A DNA stretch of 64,000 bases from Bacteroidales bacterium UBA3743 (GCA_002371265.1 DFGT01000003.1:62001-126000); one strand, 5' to 3'; numbered from the stretch's first letter, positions 44,316 through 53,863 are shown. Notes: a model not told the origin generated them from the letters alone. Translations and numbers: made by a program.

Positions 44316-45056
44316 ATGAATAAAATAATCAAAAGTATACCAAATACACTGACTTGCATCAGCTTGTTTTTTGGTTGTTTGTCGATACTGTATTCGATTG
44401 AGGGGAATTTCCTATATGCTGTTGCATGTATCTTGATTGGTTCGATTTTTGATTTCAGTGATGGCTTCGCGGCAAGAGCCTTGAAGGCTTCATCCGCTAT
44501 TGGAAAAGAATTGGATTCGTTGGCGGATCAGGTAAGTTTTGGTGTCGCACCCGGATTTGCCATTTATTTCTGGATGAAAGGTCATGTCGACTGCTCTTTT
44601 TGCGAGTATCTTCCTTACATTGCATTTTTAGTCCCTGCATTTTCAGCGTTACGATTGGCGAAGTTTAATATCGACGAGAGACAGACCAGCAGTTTTATTG
44701 GTTTGCCTACTCCGGCTAATGCATTGTTCCTATCGTCGTTGGTATCGACGTCAGATATTTTATTGAAAAACGGCACATCCAATTGGTTTACAGATTTCTG
44801 CTCTAATCCGGTAGCAATGATTGTGATTGTGATAGCAACGTCTTTACTCTTGGTCTCTGAGTTCCCGATGTTTTCGTTGAAATTCAAACATTTTGGTTGG
44901 GCTGGAAACGAGAAAAAATTCATACTTATTGTGTTTGCTGTAGTGGCGATGATAATATTCGGTATGTGTGGAATCTTATTTGCCGCTGCATTCACAACGA
45001 TTCTTTTCTACATGGTGATGTGCATTGTGGATTTCTTCATTAAGAAAAGACAATGA
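44316..45056 (+). CDS. pssA: CDP-diacylglycerol-serine O-phosphatidyltransferase
   Basis: A 246-residue CDP-alcohol phosphatidyltransferase. The family motif DG-x2-AR-x8-G-x3-D-x3-D is read in DGFAARALKASSAIGKELD followed by SLAD. Multiple transmembrane helices. It makes phosphatidylserine, the substrate of the upstream decarboxylase. Confidence 0.95.
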   Translation: MNKIIKSIPNTLTCISLFFGCLSILYSIEGNFLYAVACILIGSIFDFSDGFAARALKASSAIGKELDSLADQVSFGVAPGFAIYFWMKGHVDCSFCEYLPYIAFLVPAFSALRLAKFNIDERQTSSFIGLPTPANALFLSSLVSTSDILLKNGTSNWFTDFCSNPVAMIVIVIATSLLLVSEFPMFSLKFKHFGWAGNEKKFILIVFAVVAMIIFGMCGILFAAAFTTILFYMVMCIVDFFIKKRQ

Positions 45057-45274
45057 TTCATGCTATACAGCTGAAATACTTTGTTGAAGTCAGGATTTTT
45101 AACGGAGTGAAAGTTTTTCCTGCTTCCTCAATCTAATGTTTGAGTAAAAGGATTGTCGCATAAAAGAGCTGCTACAGACAAAAGAGTAAAAGTGTTGGAG
45201 AAAAAGTAGTCTTGTTTTTTGTGAACAAAAGCAAAAAAAATTGATTGTATAACATAAAATCGACTGAAATTTGC

Positions 45275-45282
45275 TAATTTTG
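45275..45282 (+). promoter_or_regulatory. pckG -7 box (TAATTTTG)
   Basis: TAATTTTG, 37 nt upstream of the pckG start. Confidence 0.6.
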
Positions 45283-45319
45283 CGACCAAATCGAAAATTT
45301 AATTCAATTAAAATAAGTC

Positions 45320-47170
45320 ATGATTAAAACAAATTGTGCAAAACTTAACACATGGGTTAAGATGTGGGCTGATATCATGCAGCCAGAGAACGTCGTTCTA
45401 TGTGATGGTTCTGATGCAGAGTTCACTCGCCTAATGGATGAGTGTGTTGCAGAAGGTTTGGCAAAGAAGCTAAACGAGAAGAAGCGTCCAAACAGCTACT
45501 ATTTCCAGTCTGATCCTTCAGACGTTGCTCGTGTAGAAGGTCGTACATTCATCTGCTCACGCAAGCAGGAGGATGCTGGTCCTACAAACAACTGGATGGA
45601 TCCAAAGGAGATGAAGAGAATCCTTATCGGCAAGTATACTGGTTGTATGAAGGGTCGTACAATGTACGTTATCCCATTCTCAATGGGTCCTCTAGGTGGT
45701 CCTATCTCTCAGCTTGGTGTTGAGATCACAGATTCAGCTTACGTAGTTGGTTCAATGAAGATCATGACTCGTATGGGTGCTGGTGCTCTTAAGCTAATCG
45801 AGGAGAAGAATGACTTTATCCCTTGTATCCACTCAGTAGGTAAGCCATTGCCAGATGGTCTTAAGGATGCTAAGTGGGCTTGCGCTCCAATCGACGACAA
45901 GTACATCGTTCAGTTCCCAGAGGAGCACGAGATTTGGACATACGGTTCAGGTTACGGTGGTAACGCATTGCTTGGTAAGAAGTGTTTCGCTCTTCGTATC
46001 GCATCTAAGATGGCTCAGGAAGAGGGTTGGTTGGCAGAGCACATGCTTATCCTTAAGCTTACTAAGGAGGCTACAAAGGAGACTAAGTGTGTATGTGCAG
46101 CATTCCCATCAGCATGTGGTAAGACAAACTTGGCTATGCTTATCCCAACTATTCCAGGATGGAAGGTTGAGACAATCGGAGACGATATCGCTTGGATGAA
46201 GTTCGACGAGGATGGTTACCTTCGCGCAATCAACCCAGAGGCTGGTTTCTTCGGTGTAGCTCCTTATACTTCAGCTAAGACAAACAAGAACGCTCTTGAC
46301 TCTTGCAGCAAGAACACTATCTTCACAAACGTAGGATACACTCCTGACGGTGACATTTGGTGGGAAGGAATCGGTTACCCATGTCCTAAGGGTACAATCG
46401 ACTGGAAGGGTAACGTTGTAGACGATCCTGAGTCTCGTGACGAGGATAAGAATCCAGTTGCTCACAAGAACTCACGTTTCGCTGCTCCTGCTGCTAACTG
46501 TCCAGGTATCGCTTCAGACTGGGAGTCTCCAAAGGGTGTTAAGGTTGATGCTATCCTATTCGGTGGTCGTCGTCCTAACACAGTTCCATTGGTACACGAG
46601 GCTGAGGATTGGGCACACGGTGTATTCATGGGATCTATCGTAGGTTCTGAGGTTACAGCTGCTGCTATCGGTTTGAAGGCTGGTGTTCGTCGTGACCCAT
46701 TCGCTATGTTGCCATTCTGTGGTTACAACATGGGAGACTACTTCCAGCACTGGATCGACATGGAGAAATTGCCACAGGCTAAGGGTGGTAAGCACATGCC
46801 TAAGATCTTCTTCGTTAACTGGTTCCGTCGTGATAAGGAGAACCCAGCTCTTAAGTCAGAGCACGGATTCTTGTGGCCAGGTTACGGTGATAACAGCCGT
46901 GTATTGGCTTACATCTTCGATCGTTGCAACGGTGAGGGTAAGACAGTTGATACTCCAATCGGAAAGGTTCCTGCTCCAGGCCAGATCAACATCGAGGGCT
47001 TGAAGAGCTGCTACAACGAGGAGACAATGAAGGCTGTTCTAACTGTTAACGTTGACGAGTGGAAGGAAGAGGTTGGTCGTATCGAAGAGCACTATGCTAA
47101 ATTCGCTGGACACCTTCCTAAGGAGCTAAGCGACCGCTTGGCTATCTTGAAGCAGCGTCTAGGTATGTAA
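45320..47170 (+). CDS. pckG: Phosphoenolpyruvate carboxykinase (GTP)
   Basis: A 616-residue enzyme of the GTP-dependent class, with the GTP-class P-loop FPSACGKTNLAM (about residue 255), the preceding CVCAA, and downstream VETIGDDIAWMKFDEDG. It interconverts oxaloacetate and phosphoenolpyruvate; in succinate-forming gut Bacteroidota the carboxylating direction is likely. Codon choice is very restricted (GGT, AAG, GTT, CGT), pointing to high expression. Many Bacteroides carry the ATP-type enzyme instead, so this may help place the organism. Confidence 0.95.
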   Translation: MIKTNCAKLNTWVKMWADIMQPENVVLCDGSDAEFTRLMDECVAEGLAKKLNEKKRPNSYYFQSDPSDVARVEGRTFICSRKQEDAGPTNNWMDPKEMKRILIGKYTGCMKGRTMYVIPFSMGPLGGPISQLGVEITDSAYVVGSMKIMTRMGAGALKLIEEKNDFIPCIHSVGKPLPDGLKDAKWACAPIDDKYIVQFPEEHEIWTYGSGYGGNALLGKKCFALRIASKMAQEEGWLAEHMLILKLTKEATKETKCVCAAFPSACGKTNLAMLIPTIPGWKVETIGDDIAWMKFDEDGYLRAINPEAGFFGVAPYTSAKTNKNALDSCSKNTIFTNVGYTPDGDIWWEGIGYPCPKGTIDWKGNVVDDPESRDEDKNPVAHKNSRFAAPAANCPGIASDWESPKGVKVDAILFGGRRPNTVPLVHEAEDWAHGVFMGSIVGSEVTAAAIGLKAGVRRDPFAMLPFCGYNMGDYFQHWIDMEKLPQAKGGKHMPKIFFVNWFRRDKENPALKSEHGFLWPGYGDNSRVLAYIFDRCNGEGKTVDTPIGKVPAPGQINIEGLKSCYNEETMKAVLTVNVDEWKEEVGRIEEHYAKFAGHLPKELSDRLAILKQRLGM

Positions 47171-47194
47171 TTCGAAAGAATCACATCGAAAAAA

Positions 47195-47228
47195 AAGCCG
47201 CATCCAGATGGATGCGGCTTTTTTTTTC
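47195..47228 (+). terminator. pckG terminator
   Basis: AAGCCGCATCC, loop AGAT, GGATGCGGCTT, then TTTTTTT. The stem can be extended by A-T pairs. Confidence 0.9.
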
Positions 47229-47266
47229 GATGTATAGAACATATTTATATATTTTTTTGCCTGTTT

Positions 47267-47297
47267 TTTGGAAAATAAAGAAAAACGACTATTTTTG
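47267..47297 (+). promoter_or_regulatory. Full Bacteroidota promoter (TTTG-N19-TATTTTTG)
   Basis: -33 TTTG at 47267-47270, exactly 19 nt, -7 TATTTTTG at 47290-47297. The start codon is 149 nt further on, leaving a long 5' leader that could be regulated. Confidence 0.75.
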
Positions 47298-47445
47298 TCG
47301 GGTGTTAGTTTTATCAAACTGACACATCTGACCAATGAAGGGAATTTATGATGGTAAGCGTACCGTCGACCTTTATTGAATAGCGACATAAACACTAGAA
47401 ACTCGATTTGTATTAGAACTCAATTAACATTAACACATTAATAAA

Positions 47446-50400
47446 ATGAAGAACACTAAACTGTTTATTATTGCGACTTTAGCGCTGCTGCTGGGGTCGT
47501 TTGTGAGAGTTAGCGCGGAGCCTGATCCGAACTTTCACATTTATCTGTGCTTCGGTCAGTCCAATATGGAAGGTCAGGGCAACATCGAAAATCAAGACAA
47601 ATCTGTTGACAAACGTTTCCAGGTGCTTTGCTCCTACGACAATTGTGGTAGCCGCAAAAAGGGCAGCTGGTATGACGCTACACCTCCATTGTCGTGCTGT
47701 AGCGGTGCCCATCTAGGTCCTGTAGATTATTTTGGACGCACATTGGTCAAGAACCTTCCTGAGAACATCAAGGTAGGAGTGTCGGTTGTGGCTATTGCCG
47801 GTTGTGACATCCAGTTGTTCGAGAAGGAAAACTACAAGAGCTATCGTGCGGAGTCGTACATGCAAGGCACAATCCAGTCTTATGGTGGCAATCCTTACGG
47901 TCGTTTGGTGGAGATGGGTAAAGAGGCCCAGAAAGTTGGTGTCATCAAGGGAATCCTTCTTCATCAGGGTGAGACTAACACAGGTCAGAACAATTGGCCA
48001 AGCCGTGTAAAGGCAATCTACAACGACTTGATCAAGGATTTGGGTCTAAACGCTGCTGATGTACCTTTGTTGGTCGGTGAGGTTGTGCGTACAGATCAGG
48101 GTGGTCAGTGTGGTAGCATGAACAACATTATCGCAAACGTGCCTAGCACTATCCCTAACTCTTACGTTATCTCGGCTAAAGGCCTTGGACATAAGGGAGA
48201 TAACCTTCATTTTTCTTCAGCAAGCTACCGTACATTGGGTGAGCGTTATGCAGAGCAGATGTTGAAAGTGTTGAAGTATGACTCTTCACAAGGTGGTGGT
48301 CAGCAGCAAGGTGGTGGCGAAGCCCAGCAAGGCGGAGGTCAGCAGGGTGGATCTACATCTAACTGCGTTGATCCATGCTCTTACAAGACTAAATACTCTG
48401 GCGGTACAAGTATCACAAGCAATGGTGTGAAGGATGTCGGCAACGGATATAACGTTGAGATGTGGCGCGACGGTAATTCAGGAAACATGACTGTGTTTGG
48501 TGGCAAGGCTGACTGTGCGTTCAAGGCAAGCTGGAACAATTCCGGCGACTACTTGGCTCGTGTAGGTTACTACGATGGAGCTGCCACTAAGAAATATACT
48601 GATCTAGGAGACATTTATGCCGTCTACAACTATTCTAAATCTGGAAATGGTGGTGGAAGCTATTCTTATATCGGTATCTATGGCTGGACTAAGAATCCAT
48701 TGATTGAGTACTATATCGTGGACGACTCATTCACTCCAAACGGTGGAGGTATGTTCTGGAACGCTAACAACAAGGGTACATACACTGTGGATGGCGTGAC
48801 TTACACTTTGAAGGTCGGTCAGAGAAACAACGCTCCTTCAATTGAGGGTAACACTAACTTCCAGCAGATCTTCGCGGTTCGTTCTTCTTACCAGACTTGC
48901 GGTACTATCAATGTGACTGAGCACTTCAAAAACTGGGAAAAACTTGGTGTGAGACTTGGTGGAATCTACGACTGTAAGATTCTTTGTGAGGTAGGCGGTG
49001 GATCTGGATCTATCGAGTACACTTGCGCAAGTATGTCGTGGAAGGGACAGAAGAGTTCACTTGGTGATTTGAGCTGCAGCGAAGGTGGAAGCCAGGGCGG
49101 CGGTGAGCAACAGCAAGGTGGTGGCTCTACAGTAGAGCAGAAACCATACAAAGATGCTATCAAAATTCCTGGCAAATTGGAGGGCGAACATTATGACATA
49201 GGCGGAAACGGCAATGCTTATAATGATAGCGATGATCAAAATGAGGGAGACGCAAAATTCCGTACTGACGAAGGTGTTGATATCGTGAAGGGTGGAACAG
49301 GTATGGCTATCGGTTACACAACTTCAAGCGAGTGGTTGGAGTATACAATTGATGTGGAGAAAACATTCAAATATGATTTGACAGCCAACGCATCTAATGG
49401 AGGCGGCGACATCAATTTCGATGTATATATCGACGATAAGAAGGTGGCTTCTTTCGAAGGAAGTTCAACAGACAGCTGGGATACTTACACAGCATTGAAG
49501 ACAACAACAGATGAAATCAAGGCTGGTAAGCATATCTTGAAAGTTAAGTTTGGCAGCAACAACAACAATTTGGATTACATTGAGTTTGCTGAGGCAGATA
49601 CTTCTTCTCACGGCAGCCAAGGAGGTCAAGGAAGTCATGGTGGTCAAGGAGGTCAGGGAAGCACTTATATTCCGGCTGGCGAATATCCTTTGAGCTACGA
49701 TGTTGAGAATACAGGTGCTGCATGTACAGATCCAGTGTCTTTGGACAAGAATAAATTGAAGTCATGCAAGACGTTGCCTAACCCATTCGAGTGGGCAAAT
49801 GGTAATGGTAAGGTGACTGATTTCTGCGACTGGTCTTGCCGTCGTAACGAAATCAAGCGTGAGATTGAGTATTGGGAGATTGGAGAAAAACCTAAGTTTG
49901 ATAAGCTTGAAGCTTCTTACTCTGGTGGAACATTGACAGTCACAGTATACAACGGAAGCAATAAGCTTACGTTGACAAGTAAGATTTCTGTGCCATCTGG
50001 CAACGGACCTCATCCGATTGTGATTGGTATGGACGGAAACACAGGAAGTTTGAGCTCTTCTTATTTCTCTAAGTGTATTCAGGTGCCATTCACTCACTCT
50101 CAGATTGCTGAGTACAATTCAGGATTTGGCGGTGGCGGAAGAAGCCAGAACGACCCATTCTATAAGTTGTATCCTGGAACATTCAACACAAAAGCTGACT
50201 ACTGTGCATGGTCATGGGGTATCAGCCGTTTGATCGATGGTTTGGAGATAGTTAAGGATAAGATCAATGCTGATCTTGGACATATTGCTGTGACAGGATG
50301 TTCATACGCAGGTAAGATGGCATTGTATGCAGGTGCATTTGATGAGCGTATCGCGTTGACAATCGCACAAGAGTCTGGTGGTGGCGGTATCAACTCATGG

Positions 50401-51159
50401 CGTGTAAGTTCAGAAATTGGATCAGACGTTGAGGGTATTTCCAACACTAACTATGACTGGTTCTTGAACAGCTTCAAGAGCAACTTCCAGTCGCAGATCG
50501 ACAAGTTGCCTTACGACCATCATGAACTAATCGCAATGATTGCTCCACGTGCTTTCTTGGCATTCGGAAATCCTGATTATGTATGGTTGGGCGACGCTTC
50601 TGGTTATGCGTCATTGAAGGCTGCGGAAGAGGTTTGGAAGGCAATGGGAATTGAGGATCGTTTCGGTTATGTGATCGAGGGAGGTCACTCACACTGCCAG
50701 GCATCTAGCAACCAGAACAAGGCAGCTCAGGCTTACATTAACAAGTTCTTGTTTGGTGACAAATCTCAAGATACTAAGATCCGTACAAGCAAGGTGAGCA
50801 GCAACCACAGCAGCGGTAAGTTTGATTGGGGTAACCATAAGATTGTAAACAATGGTTGTGGTGAGACTGAGGTATATGATGTCGAGAGCGTAGAGAACGA
50901 CGGATACTATTTGTCGCAGAACAGACCAAATCCGACAAACGGTGAGACTATGATAGACTTCACTATCGCGGATAATTCATTTGTGACTATCGACCTTTAC
51001 AACAGCTTAGGCGTTAAGGTTAAGAGCATTGTGGCCGACGAGTATTCTGCAGGAAACTATACTTTGACATTCTCTGTAGGCAACTTGCCACAAGGATTCT
51101 ATTTCTATGTCATGAATGCCAACGGTTATGTTGACAGCAAGACTATGATAGTAAAATAA
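47446..51159 (+). CDS. Secreted CE6-GH11-CBM6-CE15 multifunctional xylanolytic enzyme
   Basis: A 1237-residue protein with three catalytic modules. Signal peptide (1-24); CE6/SGNH acetyl-xylan esterase (about 28-275; Ser39 in GQSNMEG, His173 in HQGETN, Asp252 and His255 in DNLHF); Gly/Gln linker (280-305); GH11 xylanase (306-540; Glu421 in LIEYYIVD, Glu515 in ILCEVGGG); linker; CBM6 (565-720); Gly/His linker; CE15 glucuronoyl esterase (740-1105; Ser953 in TGCSYAGKMAL, Glu976 in AQESGGGG, His1081 or 1083 in GGHSHC); type IX sorting domain (1146-1237, QNRPNPTNGETMIDF to TMIVK). The enzymes would deacetylate xylan, cut the backbone and release lignin-ester-linked glucuronoyl groups. CE15 has Tyr where most members carry Arg after the nucleophile (GCSR). 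It is monocistronic. Confidence 0.94.
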   Translation: MKNTKLFIIATLALLLGSFVRVSAEPDPNFHIYLCFGQSNMEGQGNIENQDKSVDKRFQVLCSYDNCGSRKKGSWYDATPPLSCCSGAHLGPVDYFGRTLVKNLPENIKVGVSVVAIAGCDIQLFEKENYKSYRAESYMQGTIQSYGGNPYGRLVEMGKEAQKVGVIKGILLHQGETNTGQNNWPSRVKAIYNDLIKDLGLNAADVPLLVGEVVRTDQGGQCGSMNNIIANVPSTIPNSYVISAKGLGHKGDNLHFSSASYRTLGERYAEQMLKVLKYDSSQGGGQQQGGGEAQQGGGQQGGSTSNCVDPCSYKTKYSGGTSITSNGVKDVGNGYNVEMWRDGNSGNMTVFGGKADCAFKASWNNSGDYLARVGYYDGAATKKYTDLGDIYAVYNYSKSGNGGGSYSYIGIYGWTKNPLIEYYIVDDSFTPNGGGMFWNANNKGTYTVDGVTYTLKVGQRNNAPSIEGNTNFQQIFAVRSSYQTCGTINVTEHFKNWEKLGVRLGGIYDCKILCEVGGGSGSIEYTCASMSWKGQKSSLGDLSCSEGGSQGGGEQQQGGGSTVEQKPYKDAIKIPGKLEGEHYDIGGNGNAYNDSDDQNEGDAKFRTDEGVDIVKGGTGMAIGYTTSSEWLEYTIDVEKTFKYDLTANASNGGGDINFDVYIDDKKVASFEGSSTDSWDTYTALKTTTDEIKAGKHILKVKFGSNNNNLDYIEFAEADTSSHGSQGGQGSHGGQGGQGSTYIPAGEYPLSYDVENTGAACTDPVSLDKNKLKSCKTLPNPFEWANGNGKVTDFCDWSCRRNEIKREIEYWEIGEKPKFDKLEASYSGGTLTVTVYNGSNKLTLTSKISVPSGNGPHPIVIGMDGNTGSLSSSYFSKCIQVPFTHSQIAEYNSGFGGGGRSQNDPFYKLYPGTFNTKADYCAWSWGISRLIDGLEIVKDKINADLGHIAVTGCSYAGKMALYAGAFDERIALTIAQESGGGGINSWRVSSEIGSDVEGISNTNYDWFLNSFKSNFQSQIDKLPYDHHELIAMIAPRAFLAFGNPDYVWLGDASGYASLKAAEEVWKAMGIEDRFGYVIEGGHSHCQASSNQNKAAQAYINKFLFGDKSQDTKIRTSKVSSNHSSGKFDWGNHKIVNNGCGETEVYDVESVENDGYYLSQNRPNPTNGETMIDFTIADNSFVTIDLYNSLGVKVKSIVADEYSAGNYTLTFSVGNLPQGFYFYVMNANGYVDSKTMIVK

Positions 51160-51188
51160 ATCATATAGTAAACTCTAATTTAATTAGT

Positions 51189-51228
51189 ATGCCATTGTGG
51201 GTTTGTATCTGCAATGGCATTTTTTTTG
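51189..51228 (+). terminator. Terminator of the CE6-GH11-CE15 gene
   Basis: ATGCCATTG, 14-nt loop, CAATGGCAT, then TTTTTTTG. Confidence 0.85.
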
Positions 51229-51242
51229 TTTTTTAAGAGGAA

Positions 51243-51295
51243 TTGCACTTCGAGAGTGCAAAATTTGCTACTTTTCTGCACTTTTGTAGTGCAAT
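51243..51295. repeat. 53-bp direct repeat upstream of the AAA ATPase gene
   Basis: The sequence holds two inverted-repeat units (GCACTTCGAGAGTGC and GCACTTTTGTAGTGC). It recurs in the same orientation at 52604-52656 with three differences. A TAATTTTG -7-like box follows at 51300, so this copy also lies in the gene's promoter region. Confidence 0.85.
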
Positions 51296-51325
51296 TTGCT
51301 AATTTTGCAGAAAAACATTTGGATT

Positions 51326-52501
51326 ATGGATATAAATTTAGTGAACTATATGCAAAATCAGTTGCAAAACACTCCAACTGATTTTTACAGATATATGTTT
51401 GATAAAATAGATTGGCAGCAGCGTATGTTTGGACTTGTTGGTCCAAGAGGTGTCGGTAAAACGGTTCTGTTCTTACAGTACATAAAACAGAGACAAAATG
51501 ATGAATTTTTGTTTTACGTCTCTGCTGACAACACATATTTCTCCACTCATTCGCTTGTAGAGCTTGCGGATCAATTTTCTAAAGAGGGGGGCAATCATTT
51601 GTTTATAGACGAGGTGCATAAGTATGCCAACTGGTCGAGGGAACTTAAACAGATATACGACACTCATCCGGATTTGAAAGTTGCGTTCACGGGTTCTTCC
51701 GTCCTTGATATAACCAAGGGGGAGGCAGACCTCAGTCGTCGTGCCCCGATTTATACAATGCAGGGACTTTCTTTCCGTGAATACCTTGCCATGTCGCATC
51801 ATATAAATGTTTCAGTTCTTCCTTTGCAGGAGATTGTAGAGAATAAACTATTTTCCATCGAAGGCGTGCCTCATCCGCTTCCACTATTTAAGGAATATTT
51901 GCGACGTGGGTACTATCCATTTGCAACTGACAATTTGTTTGATGTGAAACTTAACCAAATCATCAATTTGACCATGGAAGTGGATATTCCACAATATGCG
52001 AATATGAATGCGTCAACAGGTCGGAAATTAAAGAAACTTTTGGGCATAATTGCTATGAGTGTTCCATTCAAACCGGTTATGGATAAGATAGCAAAAATGG
52101 TAAATGTAAGTAGAAACGACTTGTCTGATTATTTCTTATATATGGAAAATTCAGGTATGATCGCCCAATTACGCGATACAACAAATGGCATTATGGGCTT
52201 GGGAAAAATAGAAAAGGTTTATTTGGACAACCCTAATTTAGCTTATTTGCTGGGAGAGGAATCTTCAAATATCGGAAATATTCGAGAAACTTTTTTCTTT
52301 AACCAGATGCGAGTCCAGAACAAGGTGATCGTTTCGAAACAATCTGATTTTGAGATTCAGGGAATGACGTTTGAAGTGGGTGGAAAAAATAAAGGACAGA
52401 AACAAATTTCCAGTGTAGAAAGGGGATATGTTGTAAAAGATGACATTGAATATGGTTCAGACAATATCATTCCATTATGGATGTTTGGACTGAATTATTG
52501 A
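51326..52501 (+). CDS. AAA ATPase of the AAA_14/DUF4143 type
   Basis: A 391-residue ATPase. P-loop GPRGVGKT (residues 39-46), Walker B HLFIDEVHK, and FTGSSVLDITKGEADLSRRA as sensor and arginine region; the C-terminal half has the DUF4143 layout with a winged-helix-like segment (VNVSRNDLSDYFLYMENSGMI) and a terminal nuclease-like fold remnant (FFFNQMRV, DFEI, FEVGGKNKG). Such proteins are numerous in gut Bacteroidota; their role is not settled. The ATG at 51326 is used because the longer frame begins in the promoter. It is flanked by 53-bp direct repeats and ends in a perfect 16-bp hairpin. Confidence 0.85.
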   Translation: MDINLVNYMQNQLQNTPTDFYRYMFDKIDWQQRMFGLVGPRGVGKTVLFLQYIKQRQNDEFLFYVSADNTYFSTHSLVELADQFSKEGGNHLFIDEVHKYANWSRELKQIYDTHPDLKVAFTGSSVLDITKGEADLSRRAPIYTMQGLSFREYLAMSHHINVSVLPLQEIVENKLFSIEGVPHPLPLFKEYLRRGYYPFATDNLFDVKLNQIINLTMEVDIPQYANMNASTGRKLKKLLGIIAMSVPFKPVMDKIAKMVNVSRNDLSDYFLYMENSGMIAQLRDTTNGIMGLGKIEKVYLDNPNLAYLLGEESSNIGNIRETFFFNQMRVQNKVIVSKQSDFEIQGMTFEVGGKNKGQKQISSVERGYVVKDDIEYGSDNIIPLWMFGLNY

Positions 52502-52540
52502 TTTTTGCAAATTGAAAGTTTAAGTTTCAATTTGCAAAAA
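52502..52540 (+). terminator. 16-bp perfect hairpin after the AAA ATPase gene
   Basis: TTTTTGCAAATTGAAA, loop GTTTAAG, exact complement. It begins right at the stop codon; the A/T tracts at its base could serve termination in either direction. Confidence 0.75.
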
Positions 52541-52603
52541 TGATGATAAAATTATGGTTATCAGTTGTTTCAATGCTATGGTTGTGTTTTTATGCCAGTA
52601 TGT

Positions 52604-52656
52604 TTGCACTTCGAAAGTGCAAAATTTGCCACTTTTCTGCACTTCTGTAGTGCAAT
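52604..52656. repeat. 53-bp direct repeat downstream of the AAA ATPase gene
   Basis: Second copy of 51243-51295, same orientation, with GCACTTCGAAAGTGC and GCACTTCTGTAGTGC. No gene starts directly behind it; the J-domain gene begins about 200 nt later, after the dispersed repeat. Confidence 0.85.
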
Positions 52657-52676
52657 CTTTTAATTTACCACTCTTC

Positions 52677-52833
52677 CCCACGTGCGAGCCGTAGGCGAGC
52701 ACATAAAATTTAGTAAAACCACGGAGTCACAAAATTTATAAAGAAAGGCTATTCCTTTTTATGAGGAAAAGAGGTTAGAATTCAATCAAAAAGTGGAAAA
52801 TGATTTGCGATTTACATACTTCACGTTAATTAT
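52677..52833. repeat. Dispersed repeat of about 160 bp, copy 2
   Basis: Inverted relative to the copy at 1841-2007. The shared features in order are the CACGTGCGAGCC hairpin, TAAAACCAC, TTTTTATGAG, AAAAGAG, CAATCA, AAAGTGGAA and CACGTTAA. Confidence 0.75.
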
Positions 52834-52853
52834 TCTTCAAAATAAATCAGCTT

Positions 52854-53762
52854 ATGAATAGAAATGAAATCGTACGCCAATATAAATGGATGAGTATATT
52901 ACGGGTTCTGGTTAAGATTTTTACAGCTCTATTCCTTGTTATGATAATAGGTGTATGTATATATATAGGAGGTAAACTATATTTATCCACTGAATTTTTT
53001 TCCATGGCGGAGAAATTTTCAAGTTTGTTCGTAGCAGTATTTATTTTAGGCAATTGGAAATCATTTATGTCATATCTCCAAAAACTATTGACCAATTATT
53101 TTGAAAAGAAATGGGGAATGTCGGAGAAAGAAATCAAAGATTATATTTCCAGAAGGGAGTTGTTGGGAGATAGACCGAATCTGTATGTGTTGCCATACGT
53201 CAGTAGGTTGTGTAGTCTGAATGAAGATGGACGATGGGAACAGAGAACTGTTTTGTCGGGCTGGTTTAGCGAGGATGAGATGATTTTGGCATTCGAAACG
53301 GATTATACGGATTCGCAAATAGAGACGTTGAACGAATGGTGGAAACAGAAAGATTTGTTTGATACAAAAAATCTGATGGACCTTCTTTTCAAACTTGCCA
53401 TTGCGCAGGATGGCATCCATAATGATGAGTGGAATATGCTGATGAGTCTGATGACACAATTGAAATTCAATAAATACTATTTCGATTTTTTCATAAATCG
53501 TTATTCTTCCCTCCGAACAGAATTTGATGATTATGAGTATAAAAGATCCGCGTCGACGGAGGAGCATTCCGTCTCCACTTTAAGACCATATTTCGAGCTC
53601 CTTGGGTTGGATGAGAATGCCACCGATGAAGAAATCAAACGAGCTTACCATAATCTGGCTTTGCTGCATCATCCGGATCTGCCTAGGAATGCTGCAAGAA
53701 TTGAGGAGTGTGAGACATTGATGGCGAAACTTAATGAAGCGAATGAGAAAATTAGAAAATAG
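52854..53762 (+). CDS. Membrane-anchored TerB-like/J-domain protein
   Basis: A 302-residue protein with two N-terminal transmembrane helices (about 16-42 and 55-75), a middle region with a TerB-like helical block (LLFKLAIAQDGIHNDEWNML, about 180-200), and a C-terminal J domain (about 243-302) starting YFELLGLDENATDEEIKRAY, with HPD at residues 273-275. This DjlA-like layout suggests a co-chaperone recruiting DnaK to the membrane. No partner gene is adjacent. Confidence 0.82.
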   Translation: MNRNEIVRQYKWMSILRVLVKIFTALFLVMIIGVCIYIGGKLYLSTEFFSMAEKFSSLFVAVFILGNWKSFMSYLQKLLTNYFEKKWGMSEKEIKDYISRRELLGDRPNLYVLPYVSRLCSLNEDGRWEQRTVLSGWFSEDEMILAFETDYTDSQIETLNEWWKQKDLFDTKNLMDLLFKLAIAQDGIHNDEWNMLMSLMTQLKFNKYYFDFFINRYSSLRTEFDDYEYKRSASTEEHSVSTLRPYFELLGLDENATDEEIKRAYHNLALLHHPDLPRNAARIEECETLMAKLNEANEKIRK

Positions 53763-53771
53763 GAATGATTT

Positions 53772-53858
53772 AAAATAAAAAGAAGGGAACTTCGCAGCCC
53801 CCTCCGTTCTAATTTAACCTAAACCTTAATTATGAAAAAATCTACCTGTTTTGTTTTC
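53772..53858 (-). ncRNA. Candidate small RNA A, about 85 nt
   Basis: A full promoter on the minus strand starts transcription near 53858. A hairpin (GGGGGCT, loop GCGA, AGTTCCC with two G-U pairs, 53785-53802) followed by TTCTTTTTATTTT ends it near 53773. No sensible reading frame lies between. The order TTTTTTCAT, TTAAGGTT, hairpin, CTTCTTTTT is shared with the candidate at 63028-63090. Confidence 0.55.
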
Positions 53859-53863
53859 TATTA

